NCBI GenBank assembly: GCA_002989075.1
Contig: PSQN01000017.1
Span: 558,001-622,000 of the forward strand
Length of the DNA stretch: 64,000 nucleotides
Source: Arthonia radiata
Taxonomy: Eukaryota > Ascomycota > Arthoniomycetes > Arthoniales > Arthoniaceae
Direction: 5' to 3'
Part shown: positions 51,541 to 63,427 of the stretch, one piece after another
How the letters are laid out: each line of letters starts with the position of its first letter
Position numbering within the stretch: the first letter of the stretch is position 1
The notes under the pieces: generated by a model
What the model saw: the letters and a program-made list of their open reading frames with translations, nothing else
Database searches by the model: none
Told to the model about the DNA's origin: nothing
Position numbers and translations under genes: made by a program

Positions 51541-54421
51541 CTAGCGATCGCTCATCTCAACATCTTCAAAGGAGAGTTCACCCACTTGTTCCTCATCATT
51601 GTTTCGCCGTTGTTGGCTACTGTCACCGCCACCGTTCCCCTCATTTGCTTCGTTCTCTTCAAGCTCATCTTCATCCTCATCGTCGGAACTTCCAAATCCA
51701 CTGCTCAAAAGACTGCTACTGCCACCAAGGCTGTAATGGCTGGTATTGCTCGCGTTAGTGACGTCCATGCCGTCGAGACCTTGGCCGTTGTTGTTCCCAA
51801 GACCGGCGTTTGCCAGTGCAGATGATCCATTGTTGCCGAGACCGCCTTGGCTACCACCATTGATGGTGTTGAGGACCGCTTGTCGGGGCCCACCAGCAAC
51901 GTCAGGACGAATCCCGCCAAGAACTGCATTGTCTTTTTGTCTTGTCTCTTCCAAGGTATGCTCAACATAGTGAATCCAACCAGTACTGGTGACTTGTGAG
52001 ACCACGATAGGTGCCAGCAGCTCTGCTGGCTGTCGTTCAGTGAACTTCACAATCTCCTCAGCTATGAGGGTCAAATGACCCATGTAGCCAAGTCGCATCC
52101 TGCGTTGTGCTTGCATCTCATCGCTTCGCTGCTGGCCTTCGATGACCCGATCAATGATGCGACCTGTTTCAAACAAATCAATTGCAAGATTGCGGTTGTA
52201 GCCTCGATCCATCGACCCGTTGAAGACTTGTTGGACGACGTCGTAAACGACATTATGCAGGAAGTTGTTCCAGGGAAATCGGAAGAAGAAATCCTGCGAT
52301 TTGTCAGCTCCACGCAACGACTGTGCTGGACTTGCGTTGACTGGATTGACGTGTACTTACGAGGATGGTCGGCACAACATGATTGTCGACGAACTTGATC
52401 TTCAGCAAATCACCTACAACCGGCGACCCGTCCTCTTCAGTCTCGATGATTGGCAATTGTTGAGGATCTACAGGCTCAGTAGGTGCGTCGCTGGCCTCAG
52501 CGTCGCCAGGCTCGCCATCACCTGGCTTATCGGATGTTGGATTCTGGCTATCGTCGTTTCCAGACTGACTATCGGTATTGACGGCTTTCGACCGGTTGGC
52601 GAATAGTGGCGCGGGAGCATCTTCCGAGTCCGCTGCGGAGGGGTTGAGACCTGCGTTATTGCTGAGCTCGGACTTTCCTTGCGCCGCTTGAAGCTGTTGC
52701 GTGAGCATAGAGACGGGAGGCTTACTGCTGCTTCTAGGTGGGTGGCTTCCTATAGGTGCATTACCGCTTTCGGACTCCTCTTCAAGACTTAGGTTAGCGA
52801 GCTGGTTGGCAGATTCATCCGACTTCTCATCAGGTCTGTCAGCTGAAGGTTTCGTCCTCTTTGTACCTTCTGAAGATTGCTCAGGGTCCAATGCGTCAGA
52901 AATGGCAACCTTTTCAAATTCCTCTTCCTCTCCATTGGCGTTCTGAACCTCCAGTCGCTTCACATTTTCGGGTGACTCCCCAAGCGGTGTGAAAGCTTCA
53001 GCATGGTGAAACTCTGAGCTGTCCACACTGCCAAAATCACCCTGTGGCGGCTTTCCGGCGGCTGTTGCCAGTTTTCCTTCAGCCTTCAGCCGATTCCGCT
53101 CAACATCTCGTGCCTTGACCATAGTCTCGCTGCCACGCTCGTTGAGCAGACCCATGTTGCTGCAGTGCAGAAGCTCTGCCATAAGCTCGCAGGTCTTGAA
53201 GCGATCAAAGCCCAGCGGCTCTATTCGATCTCCCCAAGCAACCCTCAGATCTTTGCGCTCGATTACAGCCGTCCCTGTTTCCGTCATGATGGTATGTTTC
53301 CGGCTCAAAATAAGGTTCATAAAGTCAGTAATATGGTCTGAGAAAAGACGCAGAAGCGTGCCGAGATAAATAGGGTCGGAACTCTTTGGATCCGGGCCGA
53401 CTCCCTCCGTGTCATAGTCAGAGTTGTTCTTGCGTATTACTTCAATGATAATGCCCACGCCGACTGTGAGAGGATTGCCTCCCCTCAACATCTCTTCAAT
53501 TAAGCCTGAGACGCATTTCTCTGACACCAATTGTCGGGTAAGCTCGTTGGGTCCAATCACAGAGGCATCTTGCCCCTGTGCATTCGCTGAGATAGTGATG
53601 ACAGCCTTTAAAAAGTCGCCTGCGGAAGTCTGAGTGGCTGCTGGGTAAGCTGGAGTAATATACGCTAACAGCATGGGCATCAAGTTCTGTGCTTGTAACC
53701 ACTGAAGATCCACGAATTAGTATGATCGAAATGGGGCAAAGTCAGAGCAGCTCACATCAACAACGCCTTGACCTTCTGGCTCTTTCTCCAGACTTATCAG
53801 CTTCAATAGCAGATCCATAATGACAGGGCAGTCGACGTGTCTCATCATATCCGGTACCACGCTATCTAATGTCTTGATAAATGCAATCATGTCTTCTGTC
53901 TTCTTCTCCAAAAGAGCCTCGTTGATCTTCGTAAAATAGCTTGCTTGCAGAGCGTCGAGCGGTGCCGGCCGCTTGATGAAAGTCCAAAATTCGCGGAGGG
54001 TGTCGGGCATCGCAAGAAGGGACTCGTATATAGAGTACACCTCGGAAGAGAGGATCTCGCAGGAGACGAAGGCATACTTCGCTCGTTTCGACTCTTGTTT
54101 TTCTTCATCCGATTCGCTTAAAGCTCTTGACCGCGATCTAATTGCCCGATTTTTGAAAAAACTCCTGCTGGGACTCTTCGAGTCGTCTTGCTCCTCCTTG
54201 TCCTCTTTGGTAGGCTCAGGCGCTCTTTCTGACAAGACATATTTGAGAAGGGTAACGAGAGCATCCTCTCCTCTAAGAAAATCAATGAGCTTGGCGTTCT
54301 GGGCCTTCAGTTCCTGTATTAGATCGGACTCGTCCAGCAATTCTTCGAGAGTAACATCAGGCTTATCGAGTATGGAATCAAGGGTTGAGATGTTGGCATA
54401 TCCGCCAAACCGCCAGAACAT
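51541..54421 (-). CDS. SAPS-domain protein (Sit4/PP6 phosphatase-associated)
   Basis: Three exons, 53756-54421, 52361-53701 and 51541-52293, give 919 aa. The introns are 54 and 67 nt (GTGAGC..TTCAG; GTAAGT..CTGAC..GCAG). The start MFWRFGGYANISTLDSIL is a hallmark of the SAPS family. Further blocks are FLRGEDALVTLLKYV, VDCPVIMDLLLKLISLE, RGGNPLTVGVGIIIEVIRKN and DLRVAWGDRIEPLGFDRFK. After a long acidic insertion come VVPTIL joined to DFFFRFPWNNFLHNVVYDV. The end GELSFEDVEM is shared among fungal homologues. These proteins are regulatory subunits of Sit4/PP6-type phosphatase (yeast Sap155/185/190, fission yeast Ekc1) and act in G1 progression and TOR signalling. The Asp/Ser-rich part (about 430-640) is probably disordered. 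Confidence 0.92.
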
Positions 54422-55031
54422 CTTGTCGCCGCATTCGAGAAGCGCTTGAGTGACAAAGTGATGATTGGAGGACTGTGACTGTCCAACGCTGCGGAATTCG
54501 GCTGTTGAAGTAGCAAATTGGTCATGCGAGTCTCGTAGTAAGACAGTGAGCTCGTGTCAAAATGCAGAGAGAGGCCGGTTATGACATTGTGAGCGTGACA
54601 GTCCAATGAAGCGCAAGAGACAGGGCTTCAAGAGCTCGATGCGAGGTGGTGGGTTGGTTGAACAGACAAGGTGCGGAGATGGACCGTGTTTTGAATGAGA
54701 TGAGGGCGCTGGTGAGAACGATGTCGCTTCTCAGATATGCATAAAGATTGATAAGGCTATACTGGACGTCGCAACAGTCTTCTTGAGATACTGAGGCGCG
54801 TCACGGAGATTTTAATCGTGGTTGGCGTGCTTTGGCCCACAGCGCAGTGACTCGGCAGCAACGAGGCGGTCAGAGCTTGGTCGATTTGATGCGTGATTTA
54901 GGGTTAACCCCTATGGTAACATCGCTGCCCTACCTGCGTTTGGAGGTGATTCCAGGTCTATCCTCCTCACACAGACAACGTCTGATACGGCTGCGTGCTT
55001 TAAGATTCTGGTGATTTCCAGGGCGACAGTC
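54422..55031. other. divergent promoter region, SAPS gene / VPS60
   Basis: 610 nt between start codons. A telomere-like TTAGGGTTAA occurs at about 54898-54907, about 125 nt before the VPS60 start. I see no other element or gene. Confidence 0.5.
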
Positions 55032-55679
55032 ATGAATCGACTTTTCGGCGCCAAGTCGACGGGCCCAAAGCCCACTCTTCAAGGCGCCCTTAGCAATGTC
55101 GACGCACGCATCGAATCAGCGGATGTCAAGATCGCCAAGCTGAATGCAGAACTCACTACGTACCAGCAACGAATGTCCCGAATGCGAGATGGACCAGGAA
55201 AAAACGCACTTAAGCAAAAGGCCCTCAAAATACTGCAGCAGCGCAAGATGTATGAGGGACAGCGAGATCAACTGCAAAGCCAATCCTGGAATATGGAGCA
55301 AGCTGGCATGATGCAAGATAACTTGAAAAACACTATGACGACTGTAGATGCCATGAAGACAACGACCAAGGAGCTCAAGAAGCAATACGGGAAGATTAAC
55401 ATAGATAAGATTGACAAGATGCAAGACGAGATGGCCGACTTGATGGACGTAGGCAACGACATTCAGGAAAGCATTAGCAGAAGCTACGATGTGCCGGAAG
55501 ATGTCGACGAGGCTGAACTCGACGCTGAGCTAGAGGCCTTGGGTGAGGAGCAGCAGTTTGAGAACTTCGGCGCTGAGAGTGAGGGCGCCATGCCAGCGTT
55601 CATGCAGGACGACATCAACCCGCCACAGTTTGTCGATGAGCCGCCCGAGTCAGGCAAAATGAAGGAGGCTGCTGGTTAG
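55032..55679 (+). CDS. VPS60: ESCRT-III-associated protein Vps60 (CHMP5)
   Basis: A single-exon 215-aa protein. MNRLFGAKSTGPKPTL with DARIESADVKIAKLNAEL is the Vps60/CHMP5 opening. The Snf7 helical core follows: QRMSRMRDGPGKNALKQKAL, LQQRKMYEGQRDQLQSQ, and NMEQAGMMQDNLKNTMTTVD. The acidic C-terminal half (EDVDEAELDAELEALGEE) carries the expected MIM-type helix for Vps4/Vta1 binding. It works in endosomal multivesicular body sorting. ATG 55032 is preferred over upstream alternatives because it begins the conserved sequence. The tail is 37 nt from the NCS6 stop on the other strand. Confidence 0.95.
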   Translation: MNRLFGAKSTGPKPTLQGALSNVDARIESADVKIAKLNAELTTYQQRMSRMRDGPGKNALKQKALKILQQRKMYEGQRDQLQSQSWNMEQAGMMQDNLKNTMTTVDAMKTTTKELKKQYGKINIDKIDKMQDEMADLMDVGNDIQESISRSYDVPEDVDEAELDAELEALGEEQQFENFGAESEGAMPAFMQDDINPPQFVDEPPESGKMKEAAG

Positions 55680-55716
55680 CGACCGGCTTGATCTCGAACC
55701 TGACGTTTATCTTGGC

Positions 55717-57114
55717 TTATCCAAATCCATTGGATATTGCTACCTGCGACATTCGGCTGTCAAGGACACCACCGTTGCTAGACAGCTGCTCAACTCCAAT
55801 GTCTCGACTAGGTCTATTCCTATTCAGCCCTTCAAGCAACATACATGCCTTGCAGACCTTCTGACTTGACATATACCCGCAGCGCTCACACTGTCCAATT
55901 TGCTGCTTCGGTAGCTTCTTTGTTGTTGCACCTTCGGCAAGAGTACGAGACTTTGACTGTGATCCTTGGACACTGTTGATGCTGGCAGCATCAGGAACGG
56001 CCTTCTGGTGCCTGTCATGACGCTGTCCGGAAGCCTGAGTAGCTGTGACTTCGATCTCGCGTCCCTCCGCCGCCTCATTCTCACGAAGTTCCCGCTCCAT
56101 GGCAGCCATCTCACCTCCGCTACTTCGACCATTCGCGCTACCGCAGCCCCCTTCTTGTTCGTCGTCATCCACGACCGCAGGGACCTTCCTGCTATTCTTG
56201 GAGCAATTGTGGCTACCGCTGCTCGAGACGCTCTCTGGAACCAGCTTGGCCATATCCTCACCACTTCGAACCAAATCAAGGATTGCGCTTGGTCGGATCT
56301 TCTCCAAATTCTTCACGAGCGCTCTGGCGCTGCCTCTGAACGCCTCTGGCGAGTAGATGCATTCTGTGGAGAAGTACTCCAGCTTCTTGTGATGTGCGTA
56401 GAGGACAATATCCTTCTCGTACGCATACTTTAAAGGCTTTGACCGCTTGATGGGCGAAGAGGTAGATTCAGTCACGATCGAGGTCGCACGGCTAAGACGT
56501 GGTAAATCGCCTCGCAGCACTACATGACCATCAGCACTTCCGAGGCCCTAACGTAGAATAAAGGTCGACATACAATTCATGAGGACCGTCTCAGCTACAT
56601 CATCCGCATTGTGTCCAGTGACAACATGGTTTACGCCTAGGCGGCCGGCACCACGATCTAAAGCTTGCCGCCTGAAGACGCCGCAATAAGTGCAGTTGCC
56701 CTTCTTGCCAATCTGGCTTACGACCTCATCCATCGTCCAGCCGTAGAGCTCTTTATAGCCAAGAATACACAGCTCCATCTGGTATTGTTCGCTATTCCGC
56801 TTGACAGTCTCCAGACTGTCATCTCGATAGCCTGTGATGCCTTCGTCTATACTGAGGAGTATCAGATCCAGACCGTAGTCATAGCGTTCATTCAGCGTCT
56901 TCAGCACTGAGGCCAAGACTGTGCTATCTTTCCCGCCCGAAGCACCAATCGCCACCCTTTCACCAGGTGTGAAAAGCTGGTGGCTTGTGATCGTACGGTG
57001 AATCTCTGTCTCGAAGGCGTCAATGAAGCATGTGCGGCAGAGTTTAGAGTGATTCTTTGGCCTCAGTATCACCGCGCGCTCTTTCGAGCATAGTTGACAC
57101 GGGGTTGGCGGCAT
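55717..57114 (-). CDS. NCS6: cytoplasmic tRNA 2-thiolation protein 1
   Basis: Exons 56574-57114 and 55717-56519 give 447 aa. The 54-nt intron (GTATGT...TGTAG) joins ETVLMN to [11 protein letters not shown] in phase. It adenylates uridine 34 of tRNAs for 2-thiolation, with Ncs2, in the cytosol. The N-terminus [19 protein letters not shown] and [12 protein letters not shown] hold the first zinc site. The PP-loop is [24 protein letters not shown] holds the catalytic CxxC, and [15 protein letters not shown] follows. A C-terminal zinc ribbon is [16 protein letters not shown]. Relative to shorter homologues there is a low-complexity insertion (about 260-340, acidic/Gly/Ser). A minus-strand in-frame leader before MPPTP is not conserved-looking, so ATG 57114 is chosen. 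Confidence 0.93.
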
Positions 57115-57771
57115 CTTTCGGCGTCGTACATTAAGATTCTGCGATCTTATGGATTGGAGAACTATGCGAATAAGGATCGCGGAGGGCAAAAGCGAACACT
57201 CAGGCGCCTGCGCTTGCGGCACAGTGCCAAGCCTATTAGCTTGCGCGCTCGGCACTTCACTCACAAAACTCTGGTCTCCTCCGTCCTCGTCTGATTACAG
57301 CGACCAGGTTCCCGTCCGGTTTCGCTGTTAAGGTTTGATATCACAGCCCGTGTAATTACGAGTCGCTGAATGCCAGAGCCTCATGATCGGCAACGAGGAG
57401 GCTGAGCACTCTCAAATCCTGAAAAGCAGGTCATCCTAGCCAGAGGCATTGACCTGGACGCCCTACACACGTAAACAAGCATCGAAGCGGACATCTACGA
57501 CTGCATGATCCCGGCTTGTAGTCTTCGCTCATGCATCTTCAATCAAGGTGCGTGCCCTTGACCAGGCTTTCCTGCTTACGCGTCCCTGAGTCTGCATCCA
57601 AGTAAAACAAAATGAGCCGTGAAGTGCCGCCCTTGCCTTGGAAAGAAGTGTTCGCTCGCAGGGTACAAATAGCTTTCAGAAGAAGGGCAAGCTAATGTTT
57701 GGTATTCAGTCAAAGTAAGACATCTACAGTCTCATCTCTCATACAGGAGCTTCACGTGCTCCTCCTTGCGC
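57115..57771. other. divergent promoter region, NCS6 / MET7
   Basis: 657 nt between start codons. A mitochondrial leader exon for MET7 could lie here, but I found none with convincing splice phase. No repeat or RNA is seen. Confidence 0.5.
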
Positions 57772-59655
57772 ATGGCACGCGATTACGCTGTATGTTTCGA
57801 TATACCAAGAGTGCTTGGCTCGAAACTTGGTTAACTAACATCCTCACTCGCAGGCCGCTATTGAGACTCTGAACAGTCTTCAGAGCAACCATGCAACCCT
57901 CAAGGCTCTTCGCGACTCCGGAAGATATGGTGCGAACGATAAGGCCATCCCGGAGATGGTTGAGTGGTGTCGAAGGCTAGGGTATGAGGTGTGCGTGCCC
58001 TTTCTTTTCTTGCGCGCGATTTCGATGGTCCATCGTCGTCTCGGTCCTTTGCAGCAACACAAATATCTTGTCAATTCTAATACAATCCCCAGCCATCCGA
58101 TCTGGACGCGCTCAATGTAATCCACATATCCGGCACAAAAGGCAAAGGCTCAACATCCGCCTTCGTCTCGTCCATCCTCTCCCAGTACCCATCCCTCAGC
58201 CCACAAAACACACTTTGCAACATTACCTCCCTCATCAAGCCCTCGTCACTCACCCATAAACCGAAAATCGGCCTATACACCTCCCCACATCTTCGCACCG
58301 TCCGCGAACGCATTCGCATCAATGAGACGCCCATCTCGCCCCAGCTCTTCGCCAAGTACTTCTTCGAAACCTGGGACCGCATCTCCGCTTCGAAATATGC
58401 TTCCGACCTCCTTCCAGCGGCCGATGAGCAAGCGAAACCAAACTACTTCCGCTTCCTCACACTGACCGCTTTCCACGCCTTCCTGTCTGAGAAGGTCGAC
58501 GTGGCGATCATGGAATGCGGCATGGGCGGCGAGTACGATTCCACGAATATCGTACCTTCGCCAACCATTACAGCGGTATCCTCGCTTGGCCTTGATCACC
58601 TCGACCAGCTTGGCAAGACGATTGAGAACATCGCGTGGCATAAGTCTGGCATCTTCAAGCCTGAATCGCAGCGCATGACAGTGTATTCGGCATCGCAGCC
58701 GTTGCCTGCGCTGAAGGTGCTGCAGGAGCGCGCGGTCCAGAAGGGCAAGGTGCTGTGCGTGGTTGACACGCACCCCGCCATTGCTTCTGGTGAGGTACCT
58801 ATCGGCCTGGAGGGCGACTTCCAGAGACTCAACGCCAGTCTGGCGGTCACAGTCGCCAGCGCGTGGCTGCAGCAGCGACAAGTGCCGTCTCTGGATCTGC
58901 CGCGGCCTGGTTCAAGCGATGCGTTACCCGAGCCATTCCAGAGAGGACTGAAAGAAGTCAACTGGCCCGGTCGTTGCGAAGTGCGACACGACAAAACGGG
59001 CAGTGTGACATGGTACATCGACGGCGGCCACACGCTCGAGTCCGTTCCCTCAATCGCTTCATGGTACGCCGACCACGTCACCCAGAACCACGATGCTGCC
59101 GCCCCGCGCATCCTCCTCTTCAACCAACAAACCCGGGACGCCTCTTCCCTCCTCCACGCCCTTCACAAGTCTCTATCAACAACCAAACTCGCCATTACCT
59201 CCCCCAGCTCAACCTCCGCACCCATATCAACGTCAGACAACAACAACAAGCCGGTATTCACCCACGCCCTCTTCGCCCCCAACGCGCCCTACGCGCCCAC
59301 CTCCTCCAAATCTCTAAAATCCACAGACACCAGCCTCGTCAACAAGACCGCTGACACCGCGGCCGTGGCCAGCTGCAGCGTGCAGTGTGCGCTCGCGGAG
59401 ACGATGGGAGAGCTCGATCCGCGGTGTGAGACGCATGTGCTTAGCAACCTTGAAGAAGCCGTGGGGTTGTGCAGGTACATTACAAAGGCCACGATGGCGG
59501 AGAGTGCGGCGGTGTTGGTGACGGGGAGTTTGCATTTGGTGGGTGGTGTAGTGGAGGTGCTTGAAGGTGAGGAGGAGGCTCAGACCCAGGCTGCTGGGGG
59601 GCAGGAGGAGAAGGGTGAGAAGAGGAAGAGGGGGGTTGATGCGTGGAGGTCGTGA
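57772..59655 (+). CDS. MET7: folylpolyglutamate synthase
   Basis: Three exons, 57772-57789 (18 nt), 57854-57988 and 58093-59655, give 571 aa. The introns are 64 and 104 nt (donors GTATGT and GTGTGC). It adds glutamates to tetrahydrofolates, retaining them in the cell and mitochondria. Motifs: HISGTKGKGSTSAF (ATP P-loop), GLYTSPHLRTVRERI, MECGMGGEYDSTN and GLDHLDQLGKTIENIAWHKSGI (Mg and folate binding). The second domain shows WYIDGGHTLESV (ATP-binding Asp). A Ser/Thr/Asn-rich insertion (about 410-430) and a Lys/Glu tail are species-type additions. The start MARDYAAIETLNSLQSN fits the cytosolic form of the family. Confidence 0.94.
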
Positions 59656-61132
59656 GATGAGCATCTTTTGGTTGGTGCATCATTTGGAGAGTGTGCATGG
59701 TTTCTAGAACATGGGAGGGCGGGCGTTTGCGTTTGCGAGGTTTGTTTGTCTGTCGATACCCAGTCTGATTCAACACATTTTCAATGCTCGGTTGAACCGT
59801 TTTCGTTGTTTATTGCGGCAAGCAATACTCTCTGGTTGCTCTGAGTTTGATAGCGCTGCTCAACCACACAGAAACCATCCCAGCCGCGCTCTCTCTCAGC
59901 GTCGCTGTCTTCCAGCACGACTTCTCGTTCACCTGCTCCCTTGGCAGCACTGTCCCCTGGCACCGCTCTCCCCTAGTACTACTCTTCCTTAGTACTACTC
60001 TTCTATAGCACCGCTCTCCCCTAGCACCGCTCTCCCCTAGCACCGCTCTCCCCTAGCACCGCTCTCCCCTAGCACCGCTCTCCTTTAGTACTTCTCCCCC
60101 AGCACCGCTCTCCCCCAGCACCGCTCTCCCCCAGCACCGCTCTCCCCCAGCACCACTCTCATCTCTTCCTTCTCTCCCAGTACCGCTCTTTATGACCCTT
60201 CAAGCCCTATCCCAAACACAGACGCACGCATCCACAACACCAAGAAACTTCACAAGCAAGCCTCGACTACCCGAAAGGTACTGCAGCCATTGACTATGGT
60301 CTAATCAGTGAGACGGGCCGCACGTTCGTGATGTTACAAGGTCGCGAAGGATTGTATCAATATACAAGGTTGCTCCTGACAATCGTCAAGCCCAGATACA
60401 CGGGCACGAACCAGTAGCGACGCCGCAGAACCCGAGGAAGCTGGCGTCAGGGGCGTCGAGATGTACGTGAAGACGTGGCGAAACGGCGCATACCGCGGAG
60501 TTAAGACTGCAGGATCGGAAGAGCGGGGGAAGGGTCGCGTAGAAAGTAGCACATGACAGCACGACGCAGCCACGGTGAGAAGTGGAGAAGACAAGACAAC
60601 AAAACACAGCATGAACGTAAATCTGCTACTATAACAGCCTCTCAGCAGAAATGAACTAGCTATACCACTTCAGATAATCACCTCCTCATCCCCACGCGTG
60701 CCCTTCTCGTCAGAGAGCCATATTGATCGAGACCACAGGTAGTAGCCTCTCGAGGCAGCCAGGGATTTTGCAGCTGCAAGTAGGAGACAAAGGAAACTAT
60801 TAGTACAATCTGAGCGATGGTCAGCGTGGTAGGTGCTGATGCAGACGGTGTGTTGTCTAGAGTGGGTGTGTAAAAGGATGGCCATGCTAGTGAAAGCGGC
60901 CGAAAGCGTCGATACGAGTGTTCCGAACGGGCTGGTGTAGACGTCGACGGTGTCGCCAAGTCCAGATACGTGCTTTGATCGATGCTAGTAGTGAAATCGG
61001 GGTATCATGCTTGAAGTGAAAGAGGGCCGAGCGCTGTGCAGCCGTGTTGACGTCTCGACGAAGAGCGTGCTGGTTGATCATGGACGCACACAGTCAGGCA
61101 GAGAGCTGCAGCCAGCGAGGTCCAGAAGGTGC
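59656..61132. other. convergent 3' intergenic region with minisatellite
   Basis: About 1.48 kb between the tails of MET7 and PAB1. It contains the 16-bp minisatellite listed separately. Short minus-strand frames near 60330-60960 lack ATG starts or recognisable content. Confidence 0.6.
59946..60190 (+). repeat. 16-bp minisatellite
   Basis: About 14 tandem units of AGCACCGCTCTCCCC(T/C). The left part has units ending CCCCT, with diverged AGTACTACTCTTCCTT units; an almost perfect run of four lies at 60007-60070. The right part (60101-60148) has units ending CCCCC. One 14-nt and one longer irregular unit break the phase. Not coding: 16 is not a multiple of three. Confidence 0.85.
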
Positions 61133-63427
61133 CTAAGCCTTCTCGCCGTCAGGCTTCTGGTTCTCATCGCCGCCGGCAGCGCCGTCCATGCCGCCCTTGT
61201 CCGCTTCTTTGGGGGCGTTGCGCATGTAATCATCGTACACGTTCATTGCCTCGCTGACCTTGGCGCGGAGGGCATTGTCATCGGAGGTCAGGCTGAGAAG
61301 CTCCTGGTTGTCCATCTCGAGAAGCATACCAGTGATCTTCCCAGCGAGCTCCGGCTGCTGCTCATGAATCTTGGGGTAGAGAGCCTCGCCCAGGATCTGC
61401 TTCTGCTGCTGTGGAGGAACGCCAGTCAGCGTGTCAAGGTCGACGCCACCAGCGCCGGGCTGACCTGGCATCTGACCCATCTGAGGCGGCATGCCTCCGC
61501 GACCGCCCATGTACCCGCCAGGACCGCCGCGCCCACCCATGCCGGGACCACCACGACCACCTTGAGGAAAGCCAGGACCACCGCGCATGGAAGGCATACC
61601 ACCCATCTGAGGAGGCATCGCACCCGGTATCATGGGCATTCCGCGCTGTCCACCGCCACGGCCACCCATAGCTTGGGCTTGGGCAACCTGAGCGGCCTGC
61701 ATGAGTTGCTGCATGTACGCTGGGTTGTTGTAAGCTTGAGGGGGGAGACCGCCAGCCATGTTGGGAGGCATGCCGAACATGCCCGGCATCTGCTGTCCCA
61801 TGGGACCACCGCGCCCACCTTGCTGGGGCATACCTGGGAAGGCACCGCGTCCGCCCTGGCCCATGAACGGCATCTGGCCACGACCGCCGAATTGCTGAGC
61901 AGGGTTGTAGAACATGGGCGGTTGCATACCGAAGGGAGCTTGATTTGGCATACCAGCGGCAGCTGCTGCCTGCTGCATGCGGAGCTGATTGCGCGCTTGA
62001 ATGCTGGCCTCGAGCTGGTTCTTGCGAACATCCTTACGCTGAGCAAGGGCGACGTAAAGAGGCTTGCCCTCCACCATCTTCTGGTTCATCTCAGTGACGG
62101 CCTTGGTAGCCTCGTCTGGGTTGCTAAAGCAGACGAAGCCGAAGCCCTTGCTCTTGCCGAGAACCTTCTTTTCGCCCTTGATGGTGACCTTGGCTCCCTC
62201 GTTGTCATCTTTTTTCTCCTCTTCACCCTCCTCCTTCTTGATCTCGCCTTCGTTCTCGTTTTCTTTTTCCTTCTTTTCTTCCTTGGCAGACTCTGCAGCA
62301 TCCACGGGCAGAGTGTCGCGCATGACCTTCGCGGATGTGATGGTGCCAAAGGCTTCGAAGATCTCACGGAGCTTGTCGTCATCAATGTCATCGTCCAAGT
62401 TCTTGACGTACAAGTTGACACCTTGGTACTTGGAGGCTTTCTCGACGCGAGCAGCTTCGTACTGCTTGCGAAGCTCTTCCTCACGCTCGTGCTTCTTCTG
62501 AGCACGCCCGACGTACAGCTTCTGGCCTTTCACGTCAGAATCGTGAAGCTGATCAACCGCCTCCTGAGCCGCCTCGTGGTCGACGAAGTTGACGAAGCCA
62601 AAGCCTCTGTTCTTGCCCTCTTCGTCCCGTGCCAGAGATGCTGACGTGACCTCGCCAAACTTCTCAAACATTGCCCGGAACTCCTCGTCAGTGACGGACT
62701 CCTCGATATTCTTGACGTACACGTTAGTAAAGTGTTGCTTCATCTCCTCGAACTTGCTCATCCGATCCTTTTTGGGGATGTGGTGGCCAACGTAGACCTT
62801 CTTGTCGTTCAACAGCATACCATTGACGTGCTTGATGGCGTTGCTCGCGGCCTCAGCAGTGTCGTAGTGGACGAAGCCGTATCCCTTCGAGCCGCCTTGC
62901 TCATCCTGGGCGACTTTGCAGCTCAAGATGGTGCCGAAAGCAGCAAAGGTGTCGTGCAGAGCCTTGTTGTCGATGGCGTTGTCGAGATTTTTGATGAAGA
63001 CGTTGCCTTGACCGGTCTTGCGCAGAGCCGGATCGCGCTGGGACCACATGATACGGCAAGGCTTTCCCTTGATGAGGGTGTAGTTCAGCTCTTCAAGGGC
63101 GCGCTCACCATCAGGTGCGCTGTTGTAGTTGACATAGGCATAGCCGAGAGAGCGACGAGTGATTGCATCACGGCAGACTCGGATGGAGGCGACTTGTCCA
63201 ATGCCAGAGAACAGCTCGAACAGCATGGCCTCGGTGACAGAGGTATCGAGCTCGCCGACATAGAGCGAGGCGGAGTTCTGTGGAGCAGTGGAAGGAGCGG
63301 CGGAAGTTGGAGTCGGAACATCGCTGACTTCGGATGGTCCACCCGCGACGTTGGTGTTGATGGACTGGCCATTCGGACCCCCGTTGACGGGCGACGTCGT
63401 GTTGGCTGGGGAAGTAGCGGAGGCCAT
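61133..63427 (-). CDS. PAB1: poly(A)-binding protein
   Basis: A single-exon 764-aa protein starting [12 protein letters not shown] (ATG 63427). Four RRMs are clear: RRM1 about 54-130 ([20 protein letters not shown]), RRM2 142-218 ([19 protein letters not shown]), RRM3 235-312 ([18 protein letters not shown]) and RRM4 from about 338 ([18 protein letters not shown]). RRM4 is interrupted by a Lys/Glu-rich insertion of about 50 residues between its first helix and RNP1. A Met/Gly/Pro/Gln-rich linker (GGRGG repeats) follows, then the MLLE (PABC) domain about 655-735 ([20 protein letters not shown]). It binds mRNA poly(A) tails and eIF4G in the cytoplasm. An intron may lie in the 5' leader (63474-63552, GTAGGT..CTGAC..TTCAG). 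Confidence 0.96.
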   Translation of the reverse strand: MASATSPANTTSPVNGGPNGQSINTNVAGGPSEVSDVPTPTSAAPSTAPQNSASLYVGELDTSVTEAMLFELFSGIGQVASIRVCRDAITRRSLGYAYVNYNSAPDGERALEELNYTLIKGKPCRIMWSQRDPALRKTGQGNVFIKNLDNAIDNKALHDTFAAFGTILSCKVAQDEQGGSKGYGFVHYDTAEAASNAIKHVNGMLLNDKKVYVGHHIPKKDRMSKFEEMKQHFTNVYVKNIEESVTDEEFRAMFEKFGEVTSASLARDEEGKNRGFGFVNFVDHEAAQEAVDQLHDSDVKGQKLYVGRAQKKHEREEELRKQYEAARVEKASKYQGVNLYVKNLDDDIDDDKLREIFEAFGTITSAKVMRDTLPVDAAESAKEEKKEKENENEGEIKKEEGEEEKKDDNEGAKVTIKGEKKVLGKSKGFGFVCFSNPDEATKAVTEMNQKMVEGKPLYVALAQRKDVRKNQLEASIQARNQLRMQQAAAAAGMPNQAPFGMQPPMFYNPAQQFGGRGQMPFMGQGGRGAFPGMPQQGGRGGPMGQQMPGMFGMPPNMAGGLPPQAYNNPAYMQQLMQAAQVAQAQAMGGRGGGQRGMPMIPGAMPPQMGGMPSMRGGPGFPQGGRGGPGMGGRGGPGGYMGGRGGMPPQMGQMPGQPGAGGVDLDTLTGVPPQQQKQILGEALYPKIHEQQPELAGKITGMLLEMDNQELLSLTSDDNALRAKVSEAMNVYDDYMRNAPKEADKGGMDGAAGGDENQKPDGEKA

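Noticed and set aside
60678-60959. 93-codon minus-strand frame between the minisatellite and PAB1
   Set aside because: It begins at TTG rather than ATG and shows only a weak hydrophobic stretch without family resemblance.
61007-62644. 545-codon open frame antisense to PAB1
   Set aside because: It mirrors the codon bias of PAB1 on the opposite strand, has no recognisable domain and contains repeats complementary to the Gly/Met-rich linker. A second antisense frame at 62732-63511 is rejected for the same reason.
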